From contig NZ_VIGC02000005.1 of assembly GCF_006569185.2 (NCBI RefSeq), positions 180,898 through 244,897 on the forward strand: DNA of 64,000 nucleotides, given 5' to 3'. The stretch comes from Litorilinea aerophila (lineage in GTDB: Bacteria > Chloroflexota > Anaerolineae > Caldilineales > Caldilineaceae). Below are positions 9,433 to 20,728 of the stretch, piece by piece. Each line of letters starts with the position of its first letter. Positions within the stretch are counted from its first letter, which is position 1. Both the position numbers and the translations under genes were made by a program. The notes under the pieces were generated by a model. The model did no database searches and had not been told where the DNA came from. It saw only the letters and a program-made list of their open reading frames with translations.

Positions 9433-9648
9433 ATGGTACGTCCCCATCGCCGCTGGCTGCGCCTTTATCTGATCCTGGTCCTGGGCATGGGACTGTTGGG
9501 CGCCTGGTATGCCACCGCCCACTGGCAGATCCGGCCCCAGGATCTGGATCTTTCCGCCTTCAATCAGAATGGCGACTGGATTGACTTCATCGCTGCGTTG
9601 GGGGAAGAGGTCATTCAGCTCTTTTTCGGCGTTACCAGCGGCAGCTAA
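9433..9648 (+). CDS. Small single-pass membrane protein, function unknown
   Basis: A 71-residue protein with an Arg-rich start (MVRPHRRWLRLY) followed by one hydrophobic helix (about residues 10-26), giving an N-in topology, and a polar-acidic tail (IDFIAALGEEVIQLFFG). The ATG at 9433 is preferred because GAGG lies eight bases upstream. An in-frame ATG at 9406 has no clear ribosome binding site. It is not recognised as any family. It sits alone between tRNA-Val and the glycosidase-like gene and is followed by a strong symmetric hairpin. Codon choice resembles its neighbours, which supports a real gene, but the evidence is modest. Confidence 0.5.
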   Translation: MVRPHRRWLRLYLILVLGMGLLGAWYATAHWQIRPQDLDLSAFNQNGDWIDFIAALGEEVIQLFFGVTSGS

Positions 9649-9707
9649 GCGGGGCGGGCACGCAGGCAGCTGCTCGTCCACCCATCGCCCACAACACCCA
9701 TGCAAGA

Positions 9708-9737
9708 ATCAGGGGGAGGCGCACGCCTCCCCCTGAT
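9708..9737. terminator. Bidirectional hairpin between convergent genes
   Basis: A perfect 13-bp inverted repeat (9708-9720 with 9725-9737) around GCAC. It lies between the small plus-strand gene and the minus-strand lipoprotein gene. The T tracts are weak on both strands, so termination is likely rather than certain. Confidence 0.6.
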
Positions 9738-9780
9738 GTTGTCTGCCGGTCCCTCCCTGGCCGGGGCAGAGGCCGCTGGT

Positions 9781-11430
<1,650 letters not shown>

Positions 11431-11572
11431 CGAAATCCTCTTGGTTGGCTTAAGCTGGTGTTGGTTCATCCTTTTCCTGAATCCTGTTTGACTCCTGGGT
11501 TTCGTGATTGTCTGTCCATGAAACGGAACAGGGCTCGCGCCGGCTTTCGGCGGCCCGCAGCCTTTCCGTGGC

Positions 11573-13423
11573 TCACTTGGGCATGGCCCGCAACGCCTCA
11601 TAGACGGGCAGGGGGGAGTAATCGTTCCGTACAATGCCCCACTGGGCCTTTTCGGTGCCGTCGGCCACCACCCGGAAGTTCAGGTTCCAGAGGAAGGCCG
11701 GCCCGACCCAGCCCCAGTTCTTCATCATCTGGAAGGCTTCCACCGTCCACTGGGCCTGCTCGGTGAAGTCGTTGTCGTTGGCATAGGCATAGGCCGGGTG
11801 GAAGGCGCCGCCCGCGGCCCAGCCGAACTCGGTGGGCCAGATGCGCTTGTTGGCGTCACCATACTTGACCATGATGTTGCGGTAGCCCTCCATGGTGCTG
11901 CGGAAGCTCCAGGAGTGGTGGGGCGTGTCGCAGGCGCCGTTGAAGCTGTTGCCCGTCTGCTGGATCACGGCGCACGCCTCCTGCCAGGTGACGCTGGGGG
12001 GGACGTTGTAGCCGCTGGGGTGGGCGCCGATGCCATCGCTGTACTGGGCCAGTCCGTGCTGGTACATCCCCTCCAGGTAGGCGAAGTCGTCCATGGCGAA
12101 GGGCGGGTTGTCGCCGGCGGGGGTGAGCGCGCCGCTGATGACGTACATGGACGGGCAGGCCGCCTTGATGCTGGCGTACGAAGCCCGCAACAGGTTCATA
12201 TACTCCGCCGGATTCAGGGGCTTGTTGCCCCACTCGTAGTGGAGGTTCTGCTCGTTCCAGACCTCGATGGCCTTGAGTGCGCTGCCGCAGAACTCCCCAG
12301 CCATGGCGCCCAGGAAATTGGCCAGGGTCTGGGGATCGGCGGGGGGGCCGCCCACGCTGGCGTCGAAGCCGGGTTCCCGGGCCCAGGGTGGTGCATTGAC
12401 CACGCTGAAGAGCACGTTGATGCCCCGGTTGCCGGCCGCGTTGACAATGCCATGGAGCTCCCCGAAACCGATGGCGCCGGGCTCCGGCTGGAAGAGACGC
12501 CACTCCACCTGCTGCTTGATCCAGTTGAAGCCCAGGTCGCTGGTGGCGGCCAGCGCGGCATCCACGCCGCCGCCCAGCATGTGGGCCTGGACGCCATAGC
12601 CGAAGAAGCCGGGGGCGGCTGGCGCCGGGGCAGCGGGCAGGGCGGCCGCCTGCACCACCGGTGCCGGGGTGGGTGTGGGTGCCGGTGGGATCTCCTCCGG
12701 GCTCAGCCGGGGCAGCGTCTCCAGCGGCCCCAGCCCCTGGGTCAGCCCGGCGTAGACCCAGGCCGGTTCATCCCGGCCGGCCACCTGGACCTGGTACCAC
12801 TCGCCCTGGGGCCCCAGGGCCACGATGGGCAGCCAGGTACCCGCGGTGACGGTGGTGACCACCGGGTAGTTGGTGCCCGGCCCCTGGCGGACGTTCATCC
12901 GCTCCGGCTGGATCACGGCCACCGGCGCAGTGGGCGTCGGCTGGGGGGTAGGGGTGGGCGTGGGCAGCAGGCTGACCTCGACAGGCTGGGCCGGGGTGCT
13001 GGCCTGGCCAGGGGTAGGGGTAGGCGTGGGGAGTGCCGCTGCCGGCTCTTCGGTTGCAGCCGGGGTGGCCTCGGTCACCGCCGCGTACGCCGCTGCGATC
13101 CAGGCCTCCCCGTCGACCTCATCCACCTGGACCCGGTACCACTGGCCGTCCTCGCTGCTTCCTGTGATGGTCACCACACGGCCGGGGTCGAGTTTCCCCA
13201 CGATGGCGAAGTCTGTGCCGGGACCGCTGCGCACATTCAGGCGGCTGTCCTCGGTGGTCACCACCGCCAGGGTGACTGCCGGGGTGGGTGTGGGCTCCTC
13301 GGCGGCCGGTAGGGCGGGCATGGCCTGGGTGCAACTGCCGGCCAGGACGAGCCAGGCCATGCTGGCTACGATCCACCCCAGCGGGCGAGGGCCTTGCCTG
13401 CGGTTTCTGCTGAATGACAACAT
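11573..13423 (-). CDS. Lipoprotein with two SH3b domains and GH clan A-like domain
   Basis: A 616-residue secreted lipoprotein with lipobox VLAGSC (Cys31). Two bacterial SH3 domains (about residues 50-110 and 168-225; [13 protein letters not shown] and [13 protein letters not shown]) are separated by PTPTPTP linkers. A C-terminal (beta/alpha)8 glycosidase-like domain (about 290-616) follows, with candidate acid/base Glu391 in VWNEQN and nucleophile Glu532 in TEFGWA. The catalytic domain is about 80 percent identical by eye to that of the next upstream gene, so one is a recent duplicate. GGGAGGAG stands seven bases before the ATG at 13423. A role in cell-surface or exopolysaccharide turnover is inferred from architecture; the substrate cannot be read from sequence. 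Confidence 0.8.
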   Translation of the reverse strand: MLSFSRNRRQGPRPLGWIVASMAWLVLAGSCTQAMPALPAAEEPTPTPAVTLAVVTTEDSRLNVRSGPGTDFAIVGKLDPGRVVTITGSSEDGQWYRVQVDEVDGEAWIAAAYAAVTEATPAATEEPAAALPTPTPTPGQASTPAQPVEVSLLPTPTPTPQPTPTAPVAVIQPERMNVRQGPGTNYPVVTTVTAGTWLPIVALGPQGEWYQVQVAGRDEPAWVYAGLTQGLGPLETLPRLSPEEIPPAPTPTPAPVVQAAALPAAPAPAAPGFFGYGVQAHMLGGGVDAALAATSDLGFNWIKQQVEWRLFQPEPGAIGFGELHGIVNAAGNRGINVLFSVVNAPPWAREPGFDASVGGPPADPQTLANFLGAMAGEFCGSALKAIEVWNEQNLHYEWGNKPLNPAEYMNLLRASYASIKAACPSMYVISGALTPAGDNPPFAMDDFAYLEGMYQHGLAQYSDGIGAHPSGYNVPPSVTWQEACAVIQQTGNSFNGACDTPHHSWSFRSTMEGYRNIMVKYGDANKRIWPTEFGWAAGGAFHPAYAYANDNDFTEQAQWTVEAFQMMKNWGWVGPAFLWNLNFRVVADGTEKAQWGIVRNDYSPLPVYEALRAMPK

Positions 13424-13590
13424 GATTCCACTCCTCCCAATGGACATGGCAGCCAGATGGGTACGACAGTTGGCCCCTGGGGGGCCTTAAAGTCTATCTA
13501 CCTGGATTTCTTGCAGGCTGGCAGATGGGAAGTGAATGCCCGCCGGCGTTGATGGCGATGGCGGAGTGGACAGGGCGGGCGCATAAAGAG

Positions 13591-13621
13591 ATCGCGAGGG
13601 GTAACCCGTACCCCTCGCGAT
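13591..13621 (-). terminator. Hairpin downstream of the large GH18-like/GH-A fusion gene
   Basis: A perfect 13-bp stem (13591-13603 with 13609-13621), loop ACCCG, between two minus-strand paralogues. The T tract on the minus strand is short (CTCTTTA), so it may end transcription or stabilise the upstream mRNA. The rest of 13424-13674 shows nothing else recognisable. Confidence 0.6.
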
Positions 13622-13674
13622 GATAAGATGCCAGATCCTCACGGCTCCCCACGGACATGCAGCGAGCCGACCCA

Positions 13675-16600
13675 TTATTTGGGCATGGACTTCAGCGCGT
13701 TGTAGACCGGCAGGGGCTCCCAGTTGGGACCGACAATGCCCCACTGGGCCTTCTCGGTGCCGTTGGCCACCACCCGGAAGTTCAGGTTCCAGAGGAAGGC
13801 CGGGCCGACCCAGCCCCAGCTCTTCATCATCTGGAAGGCTTCCACCGTCCACTGGGCCTGTTCGTTGAAGTCGTTGTCGTCGGCATATTTGTAGGCCGGA
13901 TGGAAGGCCCCGCCCGCGGCCCAACCGAACTCGGTGGGCCAGATCTTCTTGTTGCCGGCGCCATACTTGACCATGATATTGCGGTAGCCCTCCATGGTGC
14001 TGCGGAAGCTCCAGGAGTGGTGGGGCGAGTCGCAGGCGCCGTTGAAGCTATTGCCGTGGCGCTGGATGGCCTCACAGGCGCCTTCCCAGGTGACGCTGGG
14101 GGGGACGTTGTAGCCGCTGGGGTGGGCGCCCACGCCGTCGATGTAATTGTTCAGGCCGGCCTGGAACATGCCCTCCAGGTAGGCGAAGTCGTCCACGGCC
14201 AGGCCCGGGTTGTCGCCGGCGGGGGTGAGCGCGCCGCTGATGACGTACATGGACGGGCAGGCCGCCTTGATGGCCGCGTAGGACGGCGCCAGCAGGGCCA
14301 CGTAGTCGGCCGGGTTCAGAGGCCGGTTGCCCCACTCGTAGTGGAGGTTCTGTTCGTTCCAGACTTCGATGGCCTTCACCGAAGAGCCGCAGTACTTGCC
14401 GGCCAGCGCCCCCAGGAAATCGGCGAAGGTCTGGGGATTCTGGGGCGGGCCGCCCACGCTGGCGTCGAAGCCCGGTTCCCGGGCCCAGCCGGGGGCGTTC
14501 ACCACGCTGAAGAGCAGGTTGATGCCCGCGCCGTTGGCCGCGTTGACGATGCCGTCCAGCGCACCGAAGTCCCGCTGGCCTGGGCTGGGCTCAAAGACCT
14601 TCCACTCCACCTGCTGCTTGACCCAATTGAAGCCCAGGTCCCGGGTCATGGCCATCACCTGGCCGGCCTGGTCGTTGTGGACCATGTGGGCCTGGACGCC
14701 ATAGCCGAAGCTGCCACCGCCGGTGGGGGCGGGCGCTGCCACGGCCGGCGCGGCTGCCGGGGCTGCAGCGGCGGCCACCGGCTGGGCCGGCGGCTCGGGG
14801 TAGTCGCTGGTCACGGCCACCGCATCCACGTTGCCGCTGGTGTTGACCAGCTGGCCGATCACCCAGCCGTCCTGGCCGTTGAAGTCGATCTGCCACCAGT
14901 CCCGGTTTTCGTTCTGGGCCTTGATGCGGTAGGTATTGCCCGGGGTGATCTGCCCCAGGACGTTGTAGGCGGTGCTCGGCCCTTCCCGGACGTTCACCAC
15001 CTGGCCGCTGCTCAGGGTGGGTTCGCCGCTGGCCGCGACGACTTCCTCCGCGGGGGCCTCCTCGGCGGCGGCCACTGCCTCCGCCGGGGCCTCTTCAGCG
15101 ACGGCCTGGGCGCCCAGGGCCAGGGTGGTGGACTGCAGGGCGGTCAGCGGCTGGCCGTTGCCGCCCACGATCTGGGCGTCCACCCGTAGCTCGCCCTGAC
15201 CGGCCGGGGCGGCGAAGGCCAGGCGGGGGTCATCCAGGGGCCGCAGCTCCTGGGCGATCACGTTGCCGTCGGGTCCGTACACGGTGTAGGCGATGGCCAT
15301 CTGGTTGGCCACGCCGCTCAGGTCCGTGCCCTGCTGGAACTGGAGCAGGACGTTCCAGATGTTGGGATCCACATCGCCGGAGGGAGGTGTCACCACCGAG
15401 ACGCCCCGGACGTGGAAGCGCTGGAGCAGGGTCAGCTTGCGGGCCAGGCTGCTGGCCGTCTCGATATAGACCGTGCGCTGCAGGCCCTGGTCATCCACGT
15501 AGGTGTAGGTGTACATGCCGATGGCGTCATCCCACGTCACCCGTTCCTGGATGCGGGGGTTGTCCAGGCTGACGACCACGTTGCCGTCGTCGCCCACTTC
15601 CGCCTGGATCTGGGTCACCAGGGGCTGCAACGACTCCTGGTAACCCTTGAGGAGCAGATAGTTGCCGCTGCGCTCGATGGACTGGGCGGTCAGCTCAAAC
15701 TGGATCTTGCGGCGTTCCACCCGGCTGGTGGCGAAGTCCAGCAGGGCTTCCATCTCGCCATTGGGCGCGTACGCCCGGGGGTCGACAGGCGCGGGAATGA
15801 TGAGGGTGTCCACCACCTGGCCCAGCCCTTCCCAGTCGTAGCCGGTGGTGTCCCAGGTGTCGGCAGAAATTTGCCGGGGACGTTCCACCCGCACGGCCAG
15901 GGTCTTGTTATTGGCGTGGAGCCGTTCGGCCAGGCGGGACATGAGGTGGACAAAGTCGGCCCGGGCGCTGGGCACTGCATCCACGCCCCGGTAGTCGATG
16001 ACCACACCCGGGTAGCCGTTCTGGACCACCGTCTGCTCCACCGCGACCAGCTGGTTATCCTGCAGGCCCGGGTCCAGGAGCAGGTTGTTGATCAGGTCGG
16101 TGCGCACCACGTCGTCCACCCAGTTGCGGATGACGGGCAGGGTGTTGCCGGTGTTCACCGGGGCCACACCCTCCAGCGCACCATCCCCTCGCAGGTAGAG
16201 GCCCGCCTTGATCTCGTTGGCCACCATGGCATTCTGGGGCAACTGGCCTTCCAGCCCCAGGTCCACCGAGACGGCAGGCACCACGGCTACTGTCTGCATG
16301 ACCATAAAGTTGGGTGGGACGAACTCCAGGCGAGATTCGATGATGTCGTCGGCGGGGTAGACCACATTGGGCAGGTGCCACCAGCGGCCATCCCGGTAGG
16401 AGTAGACCCCCAGGGTCTCGTAGGGCAGGCTGTCGTTGGGGATGGGGATCTCCAGGATAACCTGGGTGGGTTCGGTGCCGATCAGCTTGACCTTATAGAA
16501 AGGGCTTTTGGGGATCAGATAATCGGGCAGGTCGCGGGCGGCTTCGTACAGCTCTCGGCCTGCCTGCCCTTCGATGAATTCTGCGCGAGGCGTGCTTTCG

Positions 16601-16881
16601 ATGGTGGCCAAAAAGCCACGTTGAATGCCTTCGGCCGGGAAGTTGACGATGGTACCATCGGGATCCCGAATGGCGCCGCCGGCCACGCCGATGCGGGTAT
16701 AGGTGAAGGCCTGGAGCCGGCTCATCAGGCTAATGGGCGGCAGCAGCAGGGCGGCGATCACCAGGGCTGGAATGACCACAAAGGTGAGCAGCCAGGCAGC
16801 CGGCCCTTCCAGCACCCGCCCAATGCTAGACCAGATCGACGGTCGCGATTCAAGACGAGGCTCAAACCGGGTGTTTTGCAT
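13675..16881 (-). CDS. Membrane-anchored fusion: degenerate GH18 (YaaH-like), SH3b and GH clan A-like domains
   Basis: A 1068-residue protein with an N-terminal cytosolic tail and one transmembrane helix (about residues 27-50). The region 230-545 resembles YaaH-type GH18 proteins: a barrel strand [23 protein letters not shown] and an insertion-like segment [16 protein letters not shown]. The catalytic glutamate of the GH18 DxE motif is Arg298 here (IDYR instead of IDFE), so this half is probably non-catalytic. An SH3b domain (about 625-690; [13 protein letters not shown]) follows, then a GH clan A domain (about 735-1068) with Glu843 (VWNEQN) and Glu984 (TEFGWA). CAAGGAG precedes the ATG, and a promoter lies at 17015-17042. 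It heads a run of three paralogues. A glycan-binding or -cleaving surface role is likely. Confidence 0.8.
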   Translation of the reverse strand: MQNTRFEPRLESRPSIWSSIGRVLEGPAAWLLTFVVIPALVIAALLLPPISLMSRLQAFTYTRIGVAGGAIRDPDGTIVNFPAEGIQRGFLATIESTPRAEFIEGQAGRELYEAARDLPDYLIPKSPFYKVKLIGTEPTQVILEIPIPNDSLPYETLGVYSYRDGRWWHLPNVVYPADDIIESRLEFVPPNFMVMQTVAVVPAVSVDLGLEGQLPQNAMVANEIKAGLYLRGDGALEGVAPVNTGNTLPVIRNWVDDVVRTDLINNLLLDPGLQDNQLVAVEQTVVQNGYPGVVIDYRGVDAVPSARADFVHLMSRLAERLHANNKTLAVRVERPRQISADTWDTTGYDWEGLGQVVDTLIIPAPVDPRAYAPNGEMEALLDFATSRVERRKIQFELTAQSIERSGNYLLLKGYQESLQPLVTQIQAEVGDDGNVVVSLDNPRIQERVTWDDAIGMYTYTYVDDQGLQRTVYIETASSLARKLTLLQRFHVRGVSVVTPPSGDVDPNIWNVLLQFQQGTDLSGVANQMAIAYTVYGPDGNVIAQELRPLDDPRLAFAAPAGQGELRVDAQIVGGNGQPLTALQSTTLALGAQAVAEEAPAEAVAAAEEAPAEEVVAASGEPTLSSGQVVNVREGPSTAYNVLGQITPGNTYRIKAQNENRDWWQIDFNGQDGWVIGQLVNTSGNVDAVAVTSDYPEPPAQPVAAAAAPAAAPAVAAPAPTGGGSFGYGVQAHMVHNDQAGQVMAMTRDLGFNWVKQQVEWKVFEPSPGQRDFGALDGIVNAANGAGINLLFSVVNAPGWAREPGFDASVGGPPQNPQTFADFLGALAGKYCGSSVKAIEVWNEQNLHYEWGNRPLNPADYVALLAPSYAAIKAACPSMYVISGALTPAGDNPGLAVDDFAYLEGMFQAGLNNYIDGVGAHPSGYNVPPSVTWEGACEAIQRHGNSFNGACDSPHHSWSFRSTMEGYRNIMVKYGAGNKKIWPTEFGWAAGGAFHPAYKYADDNDFNEQAQWTVEAFQMMKSWGWVGPAFLWNLNFRVVANGTEKAQWGIVGPNWEPLPVYNALKSMPK

Positions 16882-17014
16882 CGGATTAAACTCCTTGATA
16901 AAAGTCTAAAGTTCCACCGCCATCTGTTTGGGCGTACCAGGCTGTTGGTTGGTGCCCGGCAGCGATCTGGCCTGGGTTGCCCTGTCCAACGGAAAGGCGC
17001 GTAGACGAATCCTA

Positions 17015-17042
17015 ATCTTAGCATAGCTGGATTGCGGTCCAA
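17015..17042 (-). promoter_or_regulatory. Promoter for the GH18-like/GH-A fusion gene
   Basis: Minus-strand TTGGAC (17042-17037), 16-base spacer, TAAGAT (17020-17015) with an extended TGC before the -10. The leader would be about 127 nt. Confidence 0.55.
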
Positions 17043-17125
17043 AAATCCTGCAAAGCCACGGCGGCGCCCGGGGGACGGCACCCCTGGATTTTGCATTCAT
17101 CATTTCGCCGGACCATCCGGAGCCA

Positions 17126-17134
17126 TGCTATACT
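17126..17134 (+). promoter_or_regulatory. Extended -10 promoter, possibly leaderless transcript
   Basis: TGCTATACT gives an extended -10 box. The ATG at 17142 lies seven bases downstream, exactly where transcription should start, and no Shine-Dalgarno sequence precedes it. Confidence 0.5.
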
Positions 17135-17141
17135 GGGCACC

Positions 17142-18473
17142 ATGGAACTGGAATACATGGAGCAGGAGGCTGCTCCCACACGCTCACGACGCTGGTTAGA
17201 ACGGTTTCTGCTGGCCGCATTCCTCGGCTGTCTGCTCATCGGCATGGGCGCGCTGGCAGCTTTGATCCTCCTGCGCACGGCCCAAAGGCCGGCATTGGAC
17301 GCTCCACCCCTGGAGACCCTGGACCCTGCCCGGGTCACCCCGGCCCTGGCGCTCATGGAGCTGGCCGGCGACCCGGTGGATGCCCTGGTCTACCAGGCCC
17401 TCAACGCCGGGGAGGCAGGGACGGCCCACGCCATGTTGCTGTTCGCCCCCCACCTGCCGGCCACCCAGCGGCTGGGCCTGTTGCTGCTCCTGGCCCGCCG
17501 GTACCACGCCCTGGACGAACCCCTGCGCGCGGCCCAGATCTACGGCCTGGCCCAAACGGTGGCCCTGTTGGACGCGCCCCTGAGCCCCATGGAACGGGGG
17601 CAGGCGCTCCTCCAGTGTGCCAGTGGCTTCCTGCAGGCCGACCAGACAGAGGCGGCCCGGGATGCCGCCCGGCAGGCCGTGCGCCTGGGCCGCCAGACGC
17701 CGGAGCTGCTGCCGGCCCAGCGCAGCCAGATCTTCGAGGGGATCCAGCCGGTAGCCCGGGCGCTGGCCGATAACGCCCTACTCCAGGAGGTGGGCGAGCT
17801 GATCCGCAACCCCTACCTCCAGCCGACGGGGCGGCCATGGGACGGCCGCTGGCATGACCTGGCAGAGCCCCTGGCGCTGGATCCAACGGTGATGGCCGCG
17901 TTCCAGGCCCGCACCCAGGCGGCCCGCATCCTGGCCGATCGGCTGCTCCTGACCGGCGGTGTGGACATCGAGCCGGAGCGCCAGGCCCTGGCCGCTGCCC
18001 TCCTGGCTGAAGATCAGGTACGCAACGCCGCTGTCAACCAGGCGTTGGCGGCTGGCCTGCCCTTGCCCCAGCAGCTCAGCCTGCTCCTGGAGCAGCGCCG
18101 GTGGGTGGCCCTCAAGCTGCAGGTGGCCCGGGAAGGCTTCGGCCTGGCGCTGGTGCCTGAATGGCAGGCTCGCGCCGACCTGCTGCTCCAGGAACTGGCC
18201 AATGTCACGGCCAACCTGGCCGCCGTCGGGGAGGCGCTGGCCGGCAGCCAGGCCGATCCGGTGGAGCGGGCCCTGCTGCGGGCTGACCTGTTGCGCTGGC
18301 TGGCGTTGCAGCAGCAGATGGGCCTCTACCCGGCCGCGTCGCCGGTGGAGCTCAGCCAGCGCCTGGAGGCCGTTCAACAGGAGCTGGCCCAGACCCAGGC
18401 GCCGTTGGCTTTGCCCCTGCGCTATGAACCCGCCGCCGTGCCCCCTGGTTTTCGCATCCAGCCTGCGCCCTGA
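17142..18473 (+). CDS. Membrane-anchored alpha-helical repeat protein, function unknown
   Basis: A 443-residue protein, or 438 residues from a second ATG at 17157. After an acidic start there is a single transmembrane helix (about residues 22-47, FLLAAFLGCLLIGMGALAAL). The remainder is almost entirely alpha-helical, rich in Ala, Leu, Gln and Arg, with TPR-like periodicity (LLLLARRYHALDEPLRAAQIYGLA; ALLQCASGFLQADQTEAARDAARQA). No catalytic motif is visible. It is divergent from the surface glycosidase-like genes, separated by 260 bases holding both promoters. A scaffold or assembly role at the membrane is possible, but I do not recognise the family. Confidence 0.7.
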   Translation: MELEYMEQEAAPTRSRRWLERFLLAAFLGCLLIGMGALAALILLRTAQRPALDAPPLETLDPARVTPALALMELAGDPVDALVYQALNAGEAGTAHAMLLFAPHLPATQRLGLLLLLARRYHALDEPLRAAQIYGLAQTVALLDAPLSPMERGQALLQCASGFLQADQTEAARDAARQAVRLGRQTPELLPAQRSQIFEGIQPVARALADNALLQEVGELIRNPYLQPTGRPWDGRWHDLAEPLALDPTVMAAFQARTQAARILADRLLLTGGVDIEPERQALAAALLAEDQVRNAAVNQALAAGLPLPQQLSLLLEQRRWVALKLQVAREGFGLALVPEWQARADLLLQELANVTANLAAVGEALAGSQADPVERALLRADLLRWLALQQQMGLYPAASPVELSQRLEAVQQELAQTQAPLALPLRYEPAAVPPGFRIQPAP

Positions 18474-18773
18474 ATCCTGACTCGCCTGCAGGAACCACAG
18501 ATTCCACGGATGACACCGCATCGGAGGGTGCTTCCGCCACACATGGGCCACCCTCACAAAGCGGAGTCGGCACCCTCAGATGCCGACCCAGATGGGATGC
18601 CGCCGCACATGGCCAACCATCGGGGAGGAACGCAAGGACACCAGGGCGCAAAGACGCGAAGAAATCTGCGTGCGGAAGCCTGCGTGCATCATCTGCGGCC
18701 TAAATTTTGATTTTGCCCATCCGGGTGTACAGCGTTCATGGTATCTCCATTCTGAATGGAAGGCGGAAGCGCC
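18474..18773. other. Intergenic region with a partial hsd-type palindromic repeat
   Basis: There is no gene in these 300 bases. Near 18631-18665 it carries AACGCAAGGACACCAGGGCG followed by CAAAGACGCGAAG, the left half of the palindromic repeat family found in and around hsdM/hsdS. Two imperfect copies of an ACATGG(G/C)C-containing segment occur at 18540-18615. Nothing else is recognised. Confidence 0.6.
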
Positions 18774-19790
18774 ATGCATGAATACGAACTGGACGACCTG
18801 ACCCACCTCCAGCGCTATGATCGTACCCGGCTGTTGGAGCGGGCCGGCCAGCATGACCTTCGTGTCGACGCCATTGCAACGGCGGTGGCCCAGGCCGCCG
18901 ACCGGCTGGAGCCGTCCTACGCGGCCGGCAGTGCGCCGCTGGTGGTCTTGGCCCTGCCCGCCGAGTTGAGCGGCATTGGCCGGGCCCTCGTCTCGCTCCT
19001 TTCCCACCACTTCGGCCAACCCCTGTGGCTCTGGCAGCCGGACCTTCCCCTGGATTCTCTGCCCCGGGGTGCCCTGTTCTTGTCGGCCCTGCCGGGCTCC
19101 GGCCAGGGTGCCCTGACCCAGGGTGGGCCGGGCCAGGGCACCCTGGTGGATCTGACGGCGTGGATCAGCGCCGAACATCATCCCGCCCAGACCTTCCTGG
19201 TCCTGCTGGGCCTCCTGCGCCGGCTGGCCGGCCCAGTGGATGCGAAGATTGACGAAACAACGCTGGAAGCCCTGCTTTCGTTCCCGGGAAGTCAGCTCTG
19301 GCCGGCCCACTGTGCCCCAGACGTTCCCCTGCGGGACAACCCGGCCAAGCAGCTGGCCTGGCACCTCCACGAGCGGGTGCCTCTGTTCTGGGGGGAGGGA
19401 CCCCTGGCTGGCGTGGCGGTGGACTGGGCGCTGCGGTACCAGTGGTATGCCGAGGCCATGGCCCTGGGCGCGTCCAGCGGGGAGATGGCGCGCATGCACG
19501 TCATGGCCCGGCTGCCCCGCTACTGGCCCAATACGGTCAGCCTGGTCCGCCTGCAACATGGCCCTGCTTCTCCTTCAGGGTCGGCCGAGACCCTGGACTA
19601 CATCTTTCGGCGCCGGCGTTTCACTGCCCGGGTCGTCTCTGCGCCGGCGGATCTCCCCCTGCCTGCGGCCATGGTCCATCTGTTGGCCCTGGGCGAATGG
19701 GTGGCCCTCTACGCCGCCATCCTGGCCAACGTGGACCCGGCGGATCGGGTGCCGCTTCAGCTTCTGGAGCCGCCTGGAAACGAGATCTGA
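18774..19790 (+). CDS. Bifunctional phosphoglucose/phosphomannose isomerase-like protein (SIS fold, C-terminal PMI domain)
   Basis: A 338-residue protein resembling the archaeal/actinobacterial phosphoglucose/phosphomannose isomerase family: N-terminal LDDLTHLQRYDRTRLLE, a central SIS-like sugar-phosphate region, and a C-terminal domain with NPAKQLAWHLHERVPLFWG and ending ILANVDPADRVPLQLLE. Such enzymes interconvert fructose-6-phosphate with glucose-6- or mannose-6-phosphate. The middle SIS segment is less conserved than usual. The typical catalytic Glu-x-x-His region is not clear (SSGEMARMHVMAR in place of LNHNE), so activity is uncertain and a regulatory homologue is possible. The ATG at 18774 has AAGGCGG upstream. 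Nearby nucleotide-sugar genes fit a cell-envelope sugar role. Confidence 0.65.
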   Translation: MHEYELDDLTHLQRYDRTRLLERAGQHDLRVDAIATAVAQAADRLEPSYAAGSAPLVVLALPAELSGIGRALVSLLSHHFGQPLWLWQPDLPLDSLPRGALFLSALPGSGQGALTQGGPGQGTLVDLTAWISAEHHPAQTFLVLLGLLRRLAGPVDAKIDETTLEALLSFPGSQLWPAHCAPDVPLRDNPAKQLAWHLHERVPLFWGEGPLAGVAVDWALRYQWYAEAMALGASSGEMARMHVMARLPRYWPNTVSLVRLQHGPASPSGSAETLDYIFRRRRFTARVVSAPADLPLPAAMVHLLALGEWVALYAAILANVDPADRVPLQLLEPPGNEI

Positions 19791-19840
19791 ATCCCATCGC
19801 GCCGTCGGGAAATCGTCGTTTAATGGTCTAAAAATTGGGT

Positions 19841-19869
19841 TTGACATGACTCTCAAAGCGGGCTATACT
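19841..19869 (+). promoter_or_regulatory. Consensus promoter for candidate ncRNA
   Basis: TTGACA (19841-19846), 17-base spacer, TATACT (19864-19869). It is one of the best promoters in the window, and no gene starts within 370 bases downstream. Confidence 0.8.
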
Positions 19870-19875
19870 GGAGTT

Positions 19876-20117
19876 AACTTCATGTTAACTATCTGTTAAA
19901 TAACTATCTGTGAAAGCGGAAATCACGAGGCTGCCCATTTTCTCCTGGTATTGGTGTTTGGTAAGTGGATCGAGCAGACGGCCATTTCTCCCCCACATGG
20001 GAGGAAAGGCTTGAGCAGAAAGGCCAATGCCGGTGTTCTCCAAAACGCCAGAGTGTTGTGGGACAACTCAAGAACGACATTGAAGCGCCCAGGTACCATA
20101 CTGCCTGGGCGTTTTTC
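19876..20117 (+). ncRNA. Candidate structured small RNA of about 240 nt, family unknown
   Basis: A consensus promoter ends at 19869 and a strong intrinsic terminator ends at 20116, with no convincing reading frame between them. The interior folds readily. GGTATTGGT near 19948 can pair with GCCAATGCC near 20023. Nested inside, GGCCATTTCTCCC pairs with GGGAGGAAAGGCT around loop CCACAT, giving a long irregular hairpin. The size and hairpin shape recall 6S RNA. I cannot align the diagnostic central bubble, and it lacks SRP, tmRNA and RNase P landmarks. It could alternatively be an attenuated leader of the SWIM gene at 20249, but the terminator separates them. Confidence 0.55.
20086..20116 (+). 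terminator. Rho-independent terminator of the candidate ncRNA
   Basis: Stem 20086-20095 with 20102-20111 (CGCCCAGG core), loop CCATAC, then five T residues. Confidence 0.85.
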
Positions 20118-20248
20118 TTTACCCGTCCCTTTGCCAGACAGACAGCCCTGGATGGAACCAGGGCCCGTCCGACATCCATAGACCGTCCCGAAGGCCGTTG
20201 CAGAAAGACAGTACAGACAGTTCATTCTCCACAAGAAAGGATCGAACA

Positions 20249-20509
20249 ATGATGGATTCAATTGCCAGCAGAATCATCAAGGCTCGCCAGTATGCTCAAG
20301 AGCGGGACCGCCGCATCCGTGTCCACAGCTTTGAGGTAGAACTTCACGGCGAGCACGCCAACCATGTGATCACCTACGACGAAGGCAACTGGCGCTGTGA
20401 CTGTGAGGACTTCCAGCTTCGCGGGGTCTGCGCCCACATCATGGCCATGGAGGAGATCCTGGGCGATTCGGTGGAGACGGCCACCGTACACACGCCCCAG
20501 GTAGAGTAA
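20249..20509 (+). CDS. Small SWIM zinc-finger protein
   Basis: An 86-residue protein containing a SWIM zinc-finger: CDC (residues 51-53), nine residues, then CAH, within NWRCDCEDFQLRGVCAHIMAME. SWIM domains bind zinc and mediate DNA or protein contacts. Stand-alone versions of this size are common in Chloroflexota and have no assigned function. The N-terminal half has a charged helix followed by beta-rich RIRVHSFEVELHG. AGAAAGG precedes the tandem ATG-ATG start. It stands alone between the ncRNA terminator and its own terminator at 20575. The C-terminal region of the helical protein at 43654 looks like that of larger SWIM-family proteins. Confidence 0.75.
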   Translation: MMDSIASRIIKARQYAQERDRRIRVHSFEVELHGEHANHVITYDEGNWRCDCEDFQLRGVCAHIMAMEEILGDSVETATVHTPQVE

Positions 20510-20574
20510 CTCCTTTCGGGAGCGGGCCTGCCCTGACCCAGATCGCCGTCGTCGTTGCTCCATCCGATGGAGAG

Positions 20575-20611
20575 GCCGGATACGAGGCCAGCGCACTCGT
20601 ATCCGGCTTTT
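20575..20611 (+). terminator. Rho-independent terminator after the SWIM gene
   Basis: A 12-bp perfect stem (20575-20586 with 20596-20607), 9-base loop, then TTTT. Confidence 0.85.
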
Positions 20612-20676
20612 CGATCCCACCTCTCTCCCCACCCAATCCCCTAATTCCCCAATCCCCCCGCCTCCCGCCATGGCTT

Positions 20677-20704
20677 TTGCGAAGTCCCAGGGTTGTGCTA
20701 TTCT
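20677..20704 (+). promoter_or_regulatory. Promoter for the flippase-like gene
   Basis: TTGCGA (20677-20682), 16-base spacer, TATTCT (20699-20704) with extended TGC. The predicted start is about 18 bases before the ATG at 20729. Confidence 0.55.
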
Positions 20705-20728
20705 GAGGGTCGCTAAACGCTCAAAGGG

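Noticed and set aside
19876..20117. Assignment of the ncRNA as RNase P, tmRNA or SRP RNA
   Set aside because: GAGGAAAGG resembles a piece of the RNase P signature, but the rest of the conserved core, the tmRNA tag frame and the SRP loop are absent, and the length is too short for RNase P or tmRNA.
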